From positions 116,760 to 180,759 of the forward strand of contig NZ_FOFP01000007.1 of assembly GCF_900110925.1 (NCBI RefSeq): 64,000 bases of DNA, written 5' to 3'. Below are positions 26,778-34,959 of the stretch, piece by piece. The notes below the pieces were generated by a model, which saw only the letters and a program-made list of their open reading frames with translations, searched no databases and was not told where the DNA came from. The stretch comes from Pseudomonas cuatrocienegasensis. GTDB taxonomy: Bacteria > Pseudomonadota > Gammaproteobacteria > Pseudomonadales > Pseudomonadaceae. Within the stretch, counting starts at the first letter, position 1, and each line of letters begins with the position of its first letter. The translations under genes were made by a program, and so were the position numbers.

Positions 26778-26810
26778 AAAAAAGGGCCGGCGGCGAGCGC
26801 CGCCGGCCGG
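26778..26810 (-). terminator. Rho-independent terminator after the amt unit
   Basis: On the minus strand, GGCCGGCGGCG and CGCCGCCGGCC form a long GC stem closed by a few bases and followed by six T residues. It lies just downstream of the small membrane-protein gene and before the ethanolamine operon. Confidence 0.88.
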
Positions 26811-26814
26811 GGAG

Positions 26815-26994
26815 CTACTTGAGCTTGGCGAGTTTGTCGTCCGGCAGGGCGTAGCTGTGCTTCTCATGCTTGATGGTGGCGATCAGCGCATAGAGGCTGA
26901 CACCGGCCACCAGCAGGCTGATGAAGATCAGAATGGCGGGCTTGTCGGCGAAGGTGAACACGGCGCTGGCGCCGTCGAAGGTGGTGATGCTCAT
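26815..26994 (-). CDS. Small single-span membrane protein linked to the Amt transporter
   Basis: The frame of 59 codons starts at ATG 26994 with a strong AAAGGAG seven bases upstream and ends at 26815, directly before a terminator. The protein begins MSITTFDGASAVFTFADKPA, then has one hydrophobic span (ILIFISLLVAGVSLYALIAT) and a charged tail ending KLAKLK. It begins 54 bases after the transporter stop on the same strand, so it is surely cotranscribed. I do not know its family. A small partner or regulator of the Amt channel is the simplest idea. Confidence 0.75.
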   Translation of the reverse strand: MSITTFDGASAVFTFADKPAILIFISLLVAGVSLYALIATIKHEKHSYALPDDKLAKLK

Positions 26995-27048
26995 GGCAAT
27001 GCTCCTTTAGGTAGGCCTGCCGTCCATTGACGGCAGGCTGCATGGCGA

Positions 27049-28425
27049 TCAGGCCGGTTTGGTGTCGCCGATCAGCGGGCCCGAAGTTGGCTCGGAGCCG
27101 CCGACGCTGGTGCTCTGGCCGTACATGGCATTCCACTCCGGGTAGGCCTGGGCCGGTACTTCGGTCATGTCCAGGCCGCGTTCTTCGGCGTGTGCCGGAA
27201 CCCGCAGCATGTCGAAGTGCTTGAGGATGTAGGAAATGATGTAGCCAGGGATAAAGCCCAGGGCTGCCATGACCAAGGCGCCGCCCAGTTGGCCGAAGAA
27301 GCTGATCGGCGCCATGCCGTTCATGTTCGGGTAACCGGCGAGGAAGATGCCGCTGATGACCAGACCGGCAAAGCCACCGAAGCCGTGGACGGCGAAGGCA
27401 CCGACGGCGTCATCCAGCTTGAACTTGAGCAGCAGGTTGTTGACCAGCGGCGCCGCCGCGGCTACGCCCATGCCGATCAGGTAAGCCAGCCCGGGGTGGT
27501 ACAGGTCCAGGCCGGGGGCCACGGAGATGATGCCGACCAGGCCACCGGACATCATCCAGAACGGTTCGCGGGTGGTCAGGTAGGCGCCGATCAGGCCACC
27601 GGCAAAGCCCATCAGGGTGTTGAAGGCGAACGCCGAGAGGTTGGTTGGCTGGCCGTAGATGTTGATCCACTGGGCGCCGGAGTTGTAGATGATGCAGCCG
27701 CCGAGGAAGCCGAAGAAGCCGACGATGATCAGCATCAGGCCGACCACGCTCATGGGCATGCTGTGACCGACGATGGCGTTGGCGCTGCCGTCTTCGTTGA
27801 AGCGGCCGATGCGTGCGCCGAGGTTGATCACCACGGCCAGGGCGAAGAAGCCAGCGATCATGTGCACGACACCGGCGGCGCCGACGTCATGGTAGCCCCA
27901 CTTGACGGTCAGCCAGCCTTCCGGGTGCCAGCCCCAGGATGCCGCGAGCAGCCAGAGGAAGCCGCCGAGAACGATGGTCAGGATGATGAAGGCGCTCATG
28001 CGTGCCCGTTCGATCAGCGCACCGGAGAGAATCGAGCCGGTGGTGGCGGCAAACATGGCGAACGCGGCCCAGAAGATGCCGGTGGCATTGTCCTGGATGT
28101 TCGGGCCCATGGATTCGCTCCAGGGCATGCCGGCCATCAGGGCGTCCATGCGCGGCACCAGGCCGTCCGGGAAGGCGTTGTACACCGCCCAACCGAGCAA
28201 AAATACGCTGGGCACGATAAAGCCGAATGCCAGGATGTTTTTCACGCCTGCCGCCAGCGCGTTCTTCAGCCGCGAAGCACCGATCTCGTAGGACAGGAAG
28301 CCGGCGTGAATGCAGATCATCAGGGCGATGCACCACCAGTAGAATATTTCCATATTCAAGGTGTTGGTCATCTCTATCAGAGCCTGTAGCTCCTCCAGAG
28401 TAGGGGGTGTTTTCTGCTCTTCCAT
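27049..28425 (-). CDS. Amt-family ammonium/methylammonium transporter
   Basis: The 458-residue protein has about eleven membrane helices and the Amt signature parts: GALIERARMSAFIILT, DVGAAGVVHMIAGFFAL (first pore histidine region) and AFAVHGFGGFAGLV (second pore histidine region). ATG 28425 is used because GAGGA lies at a good distance; the track codon three bases earlier is TTG. Amt proteins conduct ammonium or methylammonium. Placement between methylated-amine genes and presence of a sigma-54-type promoter upstream suggest nitrogen-regulated uptake or recapture of methylamine. No glnK lies next to it, unlike the housekeeping glnK-amtB pair. Confidence 0.88.
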   Translation of the reverse strand: MEEQKTPPTLEELQALIEMTNTLNMEIFYWWCIALMICIHAGFLSYEIGASRLKNALAAGVKNILAFGFIVPSVFLLGWAVYNAFPDGLVPRMDALMAGMPWSESMGPNIQDNATGIFWAAFAMFAATTGSILSGALIERARMSAFIILTIVLGGFLWLLAASWGWHPEGWLTVKWGYHDVGAAGVVHMIAGFFALAVVINLGARIGRFNEDGSANAIVGHSMPMSVVGLMLIIVGFFGFLGGCIIYNSGAQWINIYGQPTNLSAFAFNTLMGFAGGLIGAYLTTREPFWMMSGGLVGIISVAPGLDLYHPGLAYLIGMGVAAAAPLVNNLLLKFKLDDAVGAFAVHGFGGFAGLVISGIFLAGYPNMNGMAPISFFGQLGGALVMAALGFIPGYIISYILKHFDMLRVPAHAEERGLDMTEVPAQAYPEWNAMYGQSTSVGGSEPTSGPLIGDTKPA

Positions 28426-28530
28426 CAATCAATCCTCGATGCTGTTCTTAGAAGGGTCTGGGTATTGGCAGTGGAGCGGTGTGCGTGCCCTGTATTTATC
28501 TGTAGTTATAAAAAGTTCACTGTGAGAATA

Positions 28531-28546
28531 GGCAAACCTTGTGCCA
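28531..28546 (-). promoter_or_regulatory. Sigma-54-type promoter for the amt unit
   Basis: The minus strand reads TGGCACAAGGTTTGCC, with GG and GC separated by exactly ten bases and a near-perfect fit to TGGCACG-N4-TTGCA. It lies about 105 bases before the amt start codon. Confidence 0.8.
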
Positions 28547-28658
28547 GAACTGCTTTTTGATGCACTGCCCACGGCTGGCGACGCGGGCTGCAGAGGTGTG
28601 AAGAAAATGCCCCGTTTCTGATCAATCTGCTGGCGATACGCCTGAAAATGGGTCGTGT

Positions 28659-29645
28659 TCAGCGGTTTTTCTGCAGCATTGCCTGGATCTGCTGCACCGA
28701 CTCCTGGGTGCGCCGCGCCAGGTTGCGTACCTCGTCGGCGACCACGGCGAAACCGCGGCCCTGCTCGCCGGCGCGCGCGGCCTCGATGGCGGCATTGAGG
28801 GCCAGCAGGTTGGTCTGCTCGGCAATGCTCTTGATCACTCCCGCGACCTCGGCGATCTGCCCGTAAGTCGCCTGGATGCTGGCCTGCTCACGCTCGCGCA
28901 TGGCCGCAGCGGCTTTTTCATCACTGATCTCGCGCACCGCGCCGGTGACGTGGATCAGCGTGCCCTGGGCATCGCGTAGGCAGCGCCCGCGTTCGCGGAA
29001 CCAGACCTCGCCACGGGTCTTGTGGCGCATGCGGTACTCGACGGCGTAGAGACCGTCACCGTTCTTGTCGACCATCGAGGCGTTGAAGGCCTGCATGACC
29101 TGCTTGAGATCGTCGGCGTTGACCACCTTGAAATAGCTGTCCCAGCCGTCGGGAAACTCGGCATCGCTGTAGCCGATCAACTCACGGAACTGCCCGGACC
29201 AGCGGATCAGGTTCTGTGGGTGGTCGGGGTCGCCATTCACCACGTTCATCGCCCAGCAACCTTCGGTCAGGGTGCGCTTGGTCAGCTCCCAGACCTGGCG
29301 TTCTTCGTCCCAGTGCGCCCGCTCGCTCAGGAGGCTGTGGTTCTGCTCGTGGCTGTTGCGCAGCTCGTCTTCGAGCAGTGCGCACTGCTGCTCGGCCTGG
29401 CCCAGGCGCTGTTGCAGCGCAGCATATTGCTCGGCGCTGCAGGGCGCGGGTGGCAGCTGTTCGGCGTGTTGGCGAATGCGTTGCAGCTCGCTCCAGTCGC
29501 GCTGCAAACGTTCCAGGCTGCCCAGCAGCTGCGGCTGGCGTTGCAGGTGCGCGGGGCTGGTGTCCGGTTGCTGTTGGGCAAGCAGCCGATCAAGCCACTG
29601 GTTGAGCTCGTTAGCCAGGTTCCGGGTCGTATTGCTGAACCACAT
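28659..29645 (-). CDS. Soluble PAS-chemoreceptor (short signalling domain)
   Basis: The 328-residue protein begins at ATG 29645 (AAGGAGG eight bases upstream). Residues ~1-110 are a Gln/Leu-rich coiled coil, ~125-260 a PAS domain with PAC-like end ([33 protein letters not shown]), and ~270-328 the core of a chemoreceptor tip ([37 protein letters not shown]). It stops soon after the tip, so the returning methylation helix is mostly absent. There is no membrane segment. Sitting between amt and tdm it may monitor redox state or amines during methylamine use; ligand not known. Confidence 0.82.
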   Translation of the reverse strand: MWFSNTTRNLANELNQWLDRLLAQQQPDTSPAHLQRQPQLLGSLERLQRDWSELQRIRQHAEQLPPAPCSAEQYAALQQRLGQAEQQCALLEDELRNSHEQNHSLLSERAHWDEERQVWELTKRTLTEGCWAMNVVNGDPDHPQNLIRWSGQFRELIGYSDAEFPDGWDSYFKVVNADDLKQVMQAFNASMVDKNGDGLYAVEYRMRHKTRGEVWFRERGRCLRDAQGTLIHVTGAVREISDEKAAAAMREREQASIQATYGQIAEVAGVIKSIAEQTNLLALNAAIEAARAGEQGRGFAVVADEVRNLARRTQESVQQIQAMLQKNR

Positions 29646-29747
29646 CGGCTGATCCTCCTTGGGCATTGATGGGGGCATTCACTGCTTGCCTAGCAATTAG
29701 CCGTCCAAGTCCGTCGGGGGCGCTGTGCGTACTGAGCCAGGCCCGCT

Positions 29748-29768
29748 GGTGCGCACGGCGCACCCTAC
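29748..29768. repeat. GTGCGCACGGCGCACC-type palindromic repeat
   Basis: A perfect copy of the unit lies just downstream of the tdm stop, on the other side of the gene from the copy at 32157 and in the same orientation. Confidence 0.8.
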
Positions 29769-29785
29769 GTATTGGCATGCCGGCA

Positions 29786-32131
29786 TCAGGCCCTGACCCG
29801 ACTCTTGTCCGGGTCATAGGCCACGGTGCCAGTGGCTACCGTGGCACCGATGCGTTTTTGCTGGCCATCGAGCTTGCCGATTTCCACCCGTGTGCCCGGC
29901 GCGCAATAGTCGATGGCCAGGCGGCACAGGGCGATGTTCTTGCCCAGCACCGGCGAGCGGGTGGCGCTGGTAATCACGCCGACCTGGGCACGGCCGACAT
30001 GCACGCAGTCGCCATGGGCGGCGATTTCGTTGCCGTCCAGTTCCAGGCCGACCAGTTGCTGCATGGGGTGTTCCTTGCGCCGCAACAGGGCATCGCGGCC
30101 GATAAAGGCGTCCTGCTTGCTCTTCAGGGGCACGCAGAAACCGATGCCGGCCTCGTACGGATCGGTCTGGTCGCTGAATTCGTAGCCGGCGAAGATCAGC
30201 CCAGCTTCGATGCGCAGCATGTCCAGCGCGTGCAGGCCGAGCGGGGCCAGGCCCAGGGGCTCGCCGAGTTGCCAGAGGCGTTGCCAGAGCGTCATGGCAT
30301 CACTGGGGTGGCACCAGATCTCGTAGCCCAGCTCGCCGGTGTAGCCGGTGCGCGATACCATCAGCGGGATGCCGTTGTAGTCGTCCAGGCGGCCGACCAG
30401 GAAGCGGAACCAGCCCAGCTCCGCCAGCGCCGGCTGGGTGCCCGGCGTCCAGATCATCTGTTTGAGCAGTTCGCGGCTGAGCGGGCCTTGCACGGCGATG
30501 TTGTGGATCTGCTCGGAGGCTGACTTGATCCACACCTTCATGCCGAGTTTTTCGGCCTGTTGGCGCAACCATTCGCCGCCGAAGTCCTCACCGCCGATCC
30601 AGCGGAACGCATCCGGGCCGAGGCGTAACAGGGTGCCGTCGTCGAGCATGCCACCGTGCTCGTAGCAGATGGCGCTGTAGACCACCTGGCCGACCGCCAG
30701 CTTGCGTACGTCGCGGGTCAGGCAGTAATTGAGCAGGGCTTCAGCGTCGGGGCCGAGCACCTCGAATTTGCGCAGGGCCGAGAGGTCCATCACCGCCACC
30801 CGTTCGCGGCAGGCGTGGTATTCGGCGAGGGTGCCGTAGCCGTCGAACTGGGTGGGCGTCCACCAGCCGCGGTAGTCGCTGAAGTGGCCGGTGAGGGTGC
30901 GGGTGCCAGGGTGAAAGCCGCTTTCGCGGGTCAGCACTGGGTCGGCGTCGGGTGTTTTGCGATTGGCCATGGCGATACTGAAACGCTCCTTTTCGGCATA
31001 CACGCGGATATGGATGTCGGTCGGCTGCCAGCCGTTGGCTGGGTCGATGTCGTCCGGGCAGGAGCTGCTGGCGCAGACCAGGTCGGTCATGGCGCGCAGC
31101 AGCACGTAGTCGCCGGGGCGCGACCAGGGTTCATCCAGCGTGAGCTGCTGATGCGCATCGACCCCGGTGTTGAAGAAGAAGTTGATCGCCGGCCACCCCG
31201 CGCGCCCCTGCACGCCATGGGCGGCGAGGGCGCGGCTGATGTTGTCGCTGCAGTTGGCGTGGCCGAAGTAGCCCTGGGCCTCGTAGTAGCGGGCGGTGCA
31301 AGCCAGGGCGAAGGTGTCGTGACGGCCAACGGTGTCGCGCAGCACTTCCAGCATCGGCTGCAGGTTGCGGTCGAAAAATTTGCTGAACAGGCCAGGGCCG
31401 GGATAGGCGTTGCCGTTCAGGGTGCGGGTGACGGTGGGGTCGAGGTCGATCTCACGGCCGGCGTCCAGGCCGCGGCTGTCGAAGGCAACGAAGTCCGAAC
31501 ACTGCCGCCCGGCGACGTCGATCACCTGGATGTACTGACCGGCGCCAACACGGTAGTCACGTGCCGTGCCGGGGGTGATGGTAAATTCGTCGATCACCTC
31601 GCCGAGCGGTGCCGGCAACGTTGGGATAAGCAGGCTCGACGGGTTGGCGCGCTGGATCAGCAGGCGCAGTTCGCTGGCGCGCTGCTGGCTGTCTACTGCT
31701 ACCGGGCCGCCGGGTGCCGCGACTATCACCAGCACTGGCGCGCTGGCTGTGAATGAGCGGCTGAAGCCGGCGGGCGTGCTCTCGGGCCACAGCGCGGCGG
31801 CGTTGGGCAGGTGGCGGCAATCGATGCCGCGCATGCGCAGCCCGGCCTGTACATGGGCCGACTCGCCGCTGCCGTCATGCAACAAGCGGGCGATAAAGTC
31901 GGCCCCAGGGCTGCCCAGCAGACTCAGCTCGGCCAGTGCCTCGCGACCCGCCTCGGCGAAGGCCAGTAGCTCGGCACGCTGGTCGCCTTCGACGTCGATC
32001 ACCTCCAGGCGATCGCCGGGCTCCAGGGCGATCACCGTCAGCCCGCCAGGGGCGACGCGATGACGCTCCAGGCCCGGTGCGCGGGCGAACAGCGCCGGCT
32101 CGTGTGGTCGGCTGATCACGGGCATCTGCAT
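29786..32131 (-). CDS. tdm: Trimethylamine N-oxide demethylase (DUF1989 plus GcvT domains)
   Basis: The 781-residue protein joins an N-terminal DUF1989 region (two copies of the fold within residues ~1-400) to a C-terminal GcvT-like tetrahydrofolate domain (~405-775; SRTGYTGELGYEIWC). This is the layout of Tdm, which splits TMAO into dimethylamine and formaldehyde. Cys278, Cys294 and Cys358 are spaced +16 and +80, the spacing I recall for the three zinc-binding cysteines of the Methylocella enzyme. GAGGA precedes ATG 32131. tmm lies 73 bases upstream on the same strand, so substrate supply and use are encoded together. Formaldehyde is probably passed to tetrahydrofolate. Confidence 0.88.
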   Translation of the reverse strand: MQMPVISRPHEPALFARAPGLERHRVAPGGLTVIALEPGDRLEVIDVEGDQRAELLAFAEAGREALAELSLLGSPGADFIARLLHDGSGESAHVQAGLRMRGIDCRHLPNAAALWPESTPAGFSRSFTASAPVLVIVAAPGGPVAVDSQQRASELRLLIQRANPSSLLIPTLPAPLGEVIDEFTITPGTARDYRVGAGQYIQVIDVAGRQCSDFVAFDSRGLDAGREIDLDPTVTRTLNGNAYPGPGLFSKFFDRNLQPMLEVLRDTVGRHDTFALACTARYYEAQGYFGHANCSDNISRALAAHGVQGRAGWPAINFFFNTGVDAHQQLTLDEPWSRPGDYVLLRAMTDLVCASSSCPDDIDPANGWQPTDIHIRVYAEKERFSIAMANRKTPDADPVLTRESGFHPGTRTLTGHFSDYRGWWTPTQFDGYGTLAEYHACRERVAVMDLSALRKFEVLGPDAEALLNYCLTRDVRKLAVGQVVYSAICYEHGGMLDDGTLLRLGPDAFRWIGGEDFGGEWLRQQAEKLGMKVWIKSASEQIHNIAVQGPLSRELLKQMIWTPGTQPALAELGWFRFLVGRLDDYNGIPLMVSRTGYTGELGYEIWCHPSDAMTLWQRLWQLGEPLGLAPLGLHALDMLRIEAGLIFAGYEFSDQTDPYEAGIGFCVPLKSKQDAFIGRDALLRRKEHPMQQLVGLELDGNEIAAHGDCVHVGRAQVGVITSATRSPVLGKNIALCRLAIDYCAPGTRVEIGKLDGQQKRIGATVATGTVAYDPDKSRVRA

Positions 32132-32156
32132 GCAAGGTTCCTCGATTATTCTTATT

Positions 32157-32177
32157 GGTGCGCACGGCGCACCCTAC
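32157..32177. repeat. GTGCGCACGGCGCACC-type palindromic repeat
   Basis: A perfect copy occupies much of the 73-base gap between tmm and tdm and could fold in the joint transcript. Confidence 0.8.
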
Positions 32178-32204
32178 GGGCTGCTGCGCGCACCGATATA
32201 TCCG

Positions 32205-33575
32205 TCAGCCCACGGCCTTGATGGCCGTCTGCGGCTCGTCCGCCAGGTACGCCTCCAGTGAGTCGTCCAGTGCCTCCAGCCAGGGGGTGTGATGCGCGGT
32301 TGCCAGGGTGCCGGTCATCAACGAGCGGTGGCACTTGTTGCGGTAGCCCATGATGTCGTCGTACTTGTCGTGCTTCCACTCAAGGAAGGTCTGGTTTACC
32401 GCGGCAATGTCGAAGCTCGGGTAGTCGGTGGCGTCGATCAGGGTCTGGATGTATTTGCCCTGGAACTCGAACATTTCCTGGGCGTTCTTCAGGCCCAGTT
32501 CTTCCTCGCGCCAGGCCTGGTTTTCCCCGTGCATGGCGGCTTCGTCGGGCAGCACGATGCGCCCGAGGATGACGTCACGGGCATACCAGGCCTGGGCGTC
32601 GAACATGTTGAAGCTGTACCACTGGTCCTGCATGCCGAGGTAGATCAGCTTGGGGTTCGGCTCCCAGAACACGCCCTTGTAGAGGTTCAGTGGCCACAGG
32701 CGGTTGCCGGTCTTCAGGCGCAGCTCTTCGCTGAGGAAGGGGAAATGGTGCTTGTAGCCGGTGCACAGGATGATCGCGTCGACCGGCTTGCTGCTGCCGT
32801 CGGCGAAGAAGGCGGTGCTGCCTTGGACGTGCGTGAGCAGCGGTTTTTCTTCCCAGTTTTCCGGCCATTTGTAGCCCATGGGCGCGCTGCGGTAGCAACT
32901 GGTGATCGAGCGCGCGCCGTATTTGTAGCACTGCGAGCCGATGTCCTCGGCCGAGTAGCTGGCGCCGACGATCAGCACGTCCTTGCCTTTGAATTCCAGG
33001 GCATCGCGAAAATCATGGGCATGCAGTACGCGCCCGGCGAAGCGCTCGAAACCCTCGAAGTAGGGCACGTTGGGCGTGGAGAAGTGACCGCTGGCGACCA
33101 CCACGTAGTCGAACTGCTCAGTGTGGGTCAGGTCCTGGTCGTAGCTGTGTACGGTGACGGCGAAGGTGCCACTGGCTTCGTCGAAGGTCACCCCGCGCAC
33201 GGTGGTATTGAACTGGATGTACTGACGCACGCCGGCTTTCTCGACGCGACCCTGGATGTAGTCCCACAGCACCTCACGTGGTGGGTAGGAGCCCATGGGC
33301 CGGCCGAAGTGCTCATCGAAGGTGTAGTCGGCGAACTCCAGGCATTCCTTCGGCCCGTTCGACCAGAGGTAACGGTACATGCTGCCGTGCACCGGCTCAC
33401 CGTGTTCATCCAGACCGGTGCGCCAGGTGTAGTTCCACATGCCACCCCAGTCGGCCTGCTTCTCGTAGCAGACCAGATGCGGCATGACGGCGCCCTTGGC
33501 AGCGGCGGACTGGAAGGCGCGAAGCTGAGCCAAGCCGCAGGGGCCGGCACCGATGATGGCGATACGAGGGGTCAT
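32205..33575 (-). CDS. tmm: Trimethylamine monooxygenase
   Basis: The 456-residue protein is a class B flavin monooxygenase. Motifs in order: FAD-binding IIGAGPCGL (Gly9-x-Gly11-x2-Gly14), the identifying [13 protein letters not shown] (FxGxxxHxxx[YF] type), the NADPH loop [11 protein letters not shown] and [13 protein letters not shown]. Regions such as [18 protein letters not shown] and [20 protein letters not shown] are typical of bacterial Tmm and set it apart from Baeyer-Villiger enzymes. It oxidises trimethylamine to TMAO with NADPH and oxygen in the cytoplasm. tdm follows on the same strand. A sigma-54-type promoter lies about 115 bases upstream. Confidence 0.9.
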   Translation of the reverse strand: MTPRIAIIGAGPCGLAQLRAFQSAAAKGAVMPHLVCYEKQADWGGMWNYTWRTGLDEHGEPVHGSMYRYLWSNGPKECLEFADYTFDEHFGRPMGSYPPREVLWDYIQGRVEKAGVRQYIQFNTTVRGVTFDEASGTFAVTVHSYDQDLTHTEQFDYVVVASGHFSTPNVPYFEGFERFAGRVLHAHDFRDALEFKGKDVLIVGASYSAEDIGSQCYKYGARSITSCYRSAPMGYKWPENWEEKPLLTHVQGSTAFFADGSSKPVDAIILCTGYKHHFPFLSEELRLKTGNRLWPLNLYKGVFWEPNPKLIYLGMQDQWYSFNMFDAQAWYARDVILGRIVLPDEAAMHGENQAWREEELGLKNAQEMFEFQGKYIQTLIDATDYPSFDIAAVNQTFLEWKHDKYDDIMGYRNKCHRSLMTGTLATAHHTPWLEALDDSLEAYLADEPQTAIKAVG

Positions 33576-33689
33576 GTGGCGCTCCTGGTGGAATTATTTT
33601 CAGGAATTTAAGTTTCTCTCTGCGAATCACCATACGGCCTGTACGGCAGCCTGCAATTCGTCCCGAGGAGGTACCCCTTTGGAGGTAGT

Positions 33690-33706
33690 CGCATGCACTG
33701 CGCCAA
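33690..33706 (-). promoter_or_regulatory. Sigma-54-type promoter for tmm-tdm
   Basis: Minus-strand TTGGCGCAGTGCATGCG has GG (33704-33703) and GC (33692-33691) with ten bases between. Fit to TGGCAC-N5-TTGC is good but not perfect. It precedes tmm by about 115 bases. Confidence 0.55.
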
Positions 33707-33802
33707 GGCATGAGGGCCTTATGCTGGTGCAGCAACTGGGGCGTTATTAGTTTCCTGGCAAGAAATTATCTTTCTTTATGGTGTGTTTGACGCTTTGCGC
33801 CT

Positions 33803-33820
33803 GGGGCATGGAATTTGCTC
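33803..33820 (+). promoter_or_regulatory. Sigma-54-type promoter for the kinase/regulator/PAS cassette
   Basis: GGGGCATGGAATTTGCTC has GG at 33805-33806, ten bases, then GC at 33817-33818, with TTTGC as -12 element. The expected transcript start is about 25 bases before the kinase ATG. Confidence 0.65.
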
Positions 33821-33855
33821 ACCGCTGACACCCATCGCTGCTTTCTGGAGGCAGG

Positions 33856-34959
33856 ATGTTTCAGTCGTTGTTGCGCACCCTGTTGCACGAGCAGCCCAGG
33901 CGAGTCGATGCCACGCCTGGCTACCAGCAGGGGCTCGATGAATTACCGCTGCGCCTGCTGCAGCAGGCGGGCAGCGATGCGCCCTTGCTGGATCTGCTGC
34001 CGCACCTGCGCGATGCACTGAACGCCAACGCGCTGTACTTGCTGCTACCCGTGGCAGGCGCGCCAGGCTGGCGGCAACTGGGTGCGCCGAGCGCTGAGGG
34101 CTGCCCCTGCGGTTTGGCGGCCTGCGAGCCGACGGTGCCGGGGACGGTGCGCTTGTGCCGCGGCTGTCTCGACCAGGGCCGCTACCGGGCTCTCGGCGGT
34201 TTGCCGCCGGAAGACGCTCGGCCGGCCTGGTTGCTGGTGGATTTCAGCCAGCGTCCCGGCCCCTGGCAGCGCGAGCGCATGCAAGACATCACCCGGCGGC
34301 TGAGCGAGGTGCTGCAGGCGTTCGGCGAGTCCCGGCGGCTGCGCCGCAGCGAGTTGGCCGCCGAGCGGGCGGTACTGGCGCGTGAGCTGCACGACTCGGT
34401 GGCGCAGCAGCTTGGCTACCTGCAGATCCGCAGCAGCCGCCTGCAGGCGCTGTTGGTCGAACACCCGCATCCCGCTGCCGGGGCGATGCTCGACGACCTG
34501 CGTGAGAGCGTGCGGGTCATGCATCGCCAGGTACGTGAGCTGATCAGCAATTCTCGCCTGGGCATGGATGGACGCAGCCTGCGCCAGGCCCTGGAGGCCT
34601 CGGTGGACGAATTTGCCCGCTGCAGCAGTTGCGTGTTCACCCTGGATAATCGCCTGCCCGCCAACTGGCTGCCGGCGGAGGGCGAGCTGCAGCTGTTGCA
34701 GATTGTCCGCGAGGCGCTGGCCAACGCGGTACGTCACTCCCATGCGCGGCAGGTGTGGGTGCGCCTGTGGCCAGTGGCGGGCGGGGCAACGGTCGAGGTG
34801 CGCGATGACGGCGTCGGCCTGCCGGAACCCTTGCCCGAGGGTGGGCATTTCGGCCTGGGCATCATGCGCGAGCGTGCAGCAGCCATGGGTGCACAGTTGA
34901 CCCTGCAGGCGGCACCTGGCGGCGGTACTTGCGTGCGCGTGCACTGGGGGCGGCCATGA
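33856..34959 (+). CDS. Soluble NarX/NreB-type sensor histidine kinase with cysteine cluster
   Basis: The 367-residue protein has no membrane helix. An N-terminal GAF-like sensor (about 40-160) contains five close cysteines: Cys83, Cys85, Cys90, Cys101 and Cys104. The dimerisation/phosphorylation segment ARELHDSVAQQLGYLQ (His179) is of the HisKA_3 type, followed by an ATPase domain (REALANAVRHSHA, DDGVGLPE, GGHFGLGIMRERA). The cysteine group suggests an iron-sulfur cluster or metal site and thus oxygen or redox sensing, as in NreB; this is inference. The response regulator gene overlaps its stop (ATGA). tmm and tdm lie divergently. Confidence 0.85.
   Translation: MFQSLLRTLLHEQPRRVDATPGYQQGLDELPLRLLQQAGSDAPLLDLLPHLRDALNANALYLLLPVAGAPGWRQLGAPSAEGCPCGLAACEPTVPGTVRLCRGCLDQGRYRALGGLPPEDARPAWLLVDFSQRPGPWQRERMQDITRRLSEVLQAFGESRRLRRSELAAERAVLARELHDSVAQQLGYLQIRSSRLQALLVEHPHPAAGAMLDDLRESVRVMHRQVRELISNSRLGMDGRSLRQALEASVDEFARCSSCVFTLDNRLPANWLPAEGELQLLQIVREALANAVRHSHARQVWVRLWPVAGGATVEVRDDGVGLPEPLPEGGHFGLGIMRERAAAMGAQLTLQAAPGGGTCVRVHWGRP

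Noticed and set aside
27190..28389. 399-codon frame antisense to the Amt gene
   Set aside because: Low-complexity His/Gln/Gly-rich translation with no motif; the Amt protein on the other strand is certain.
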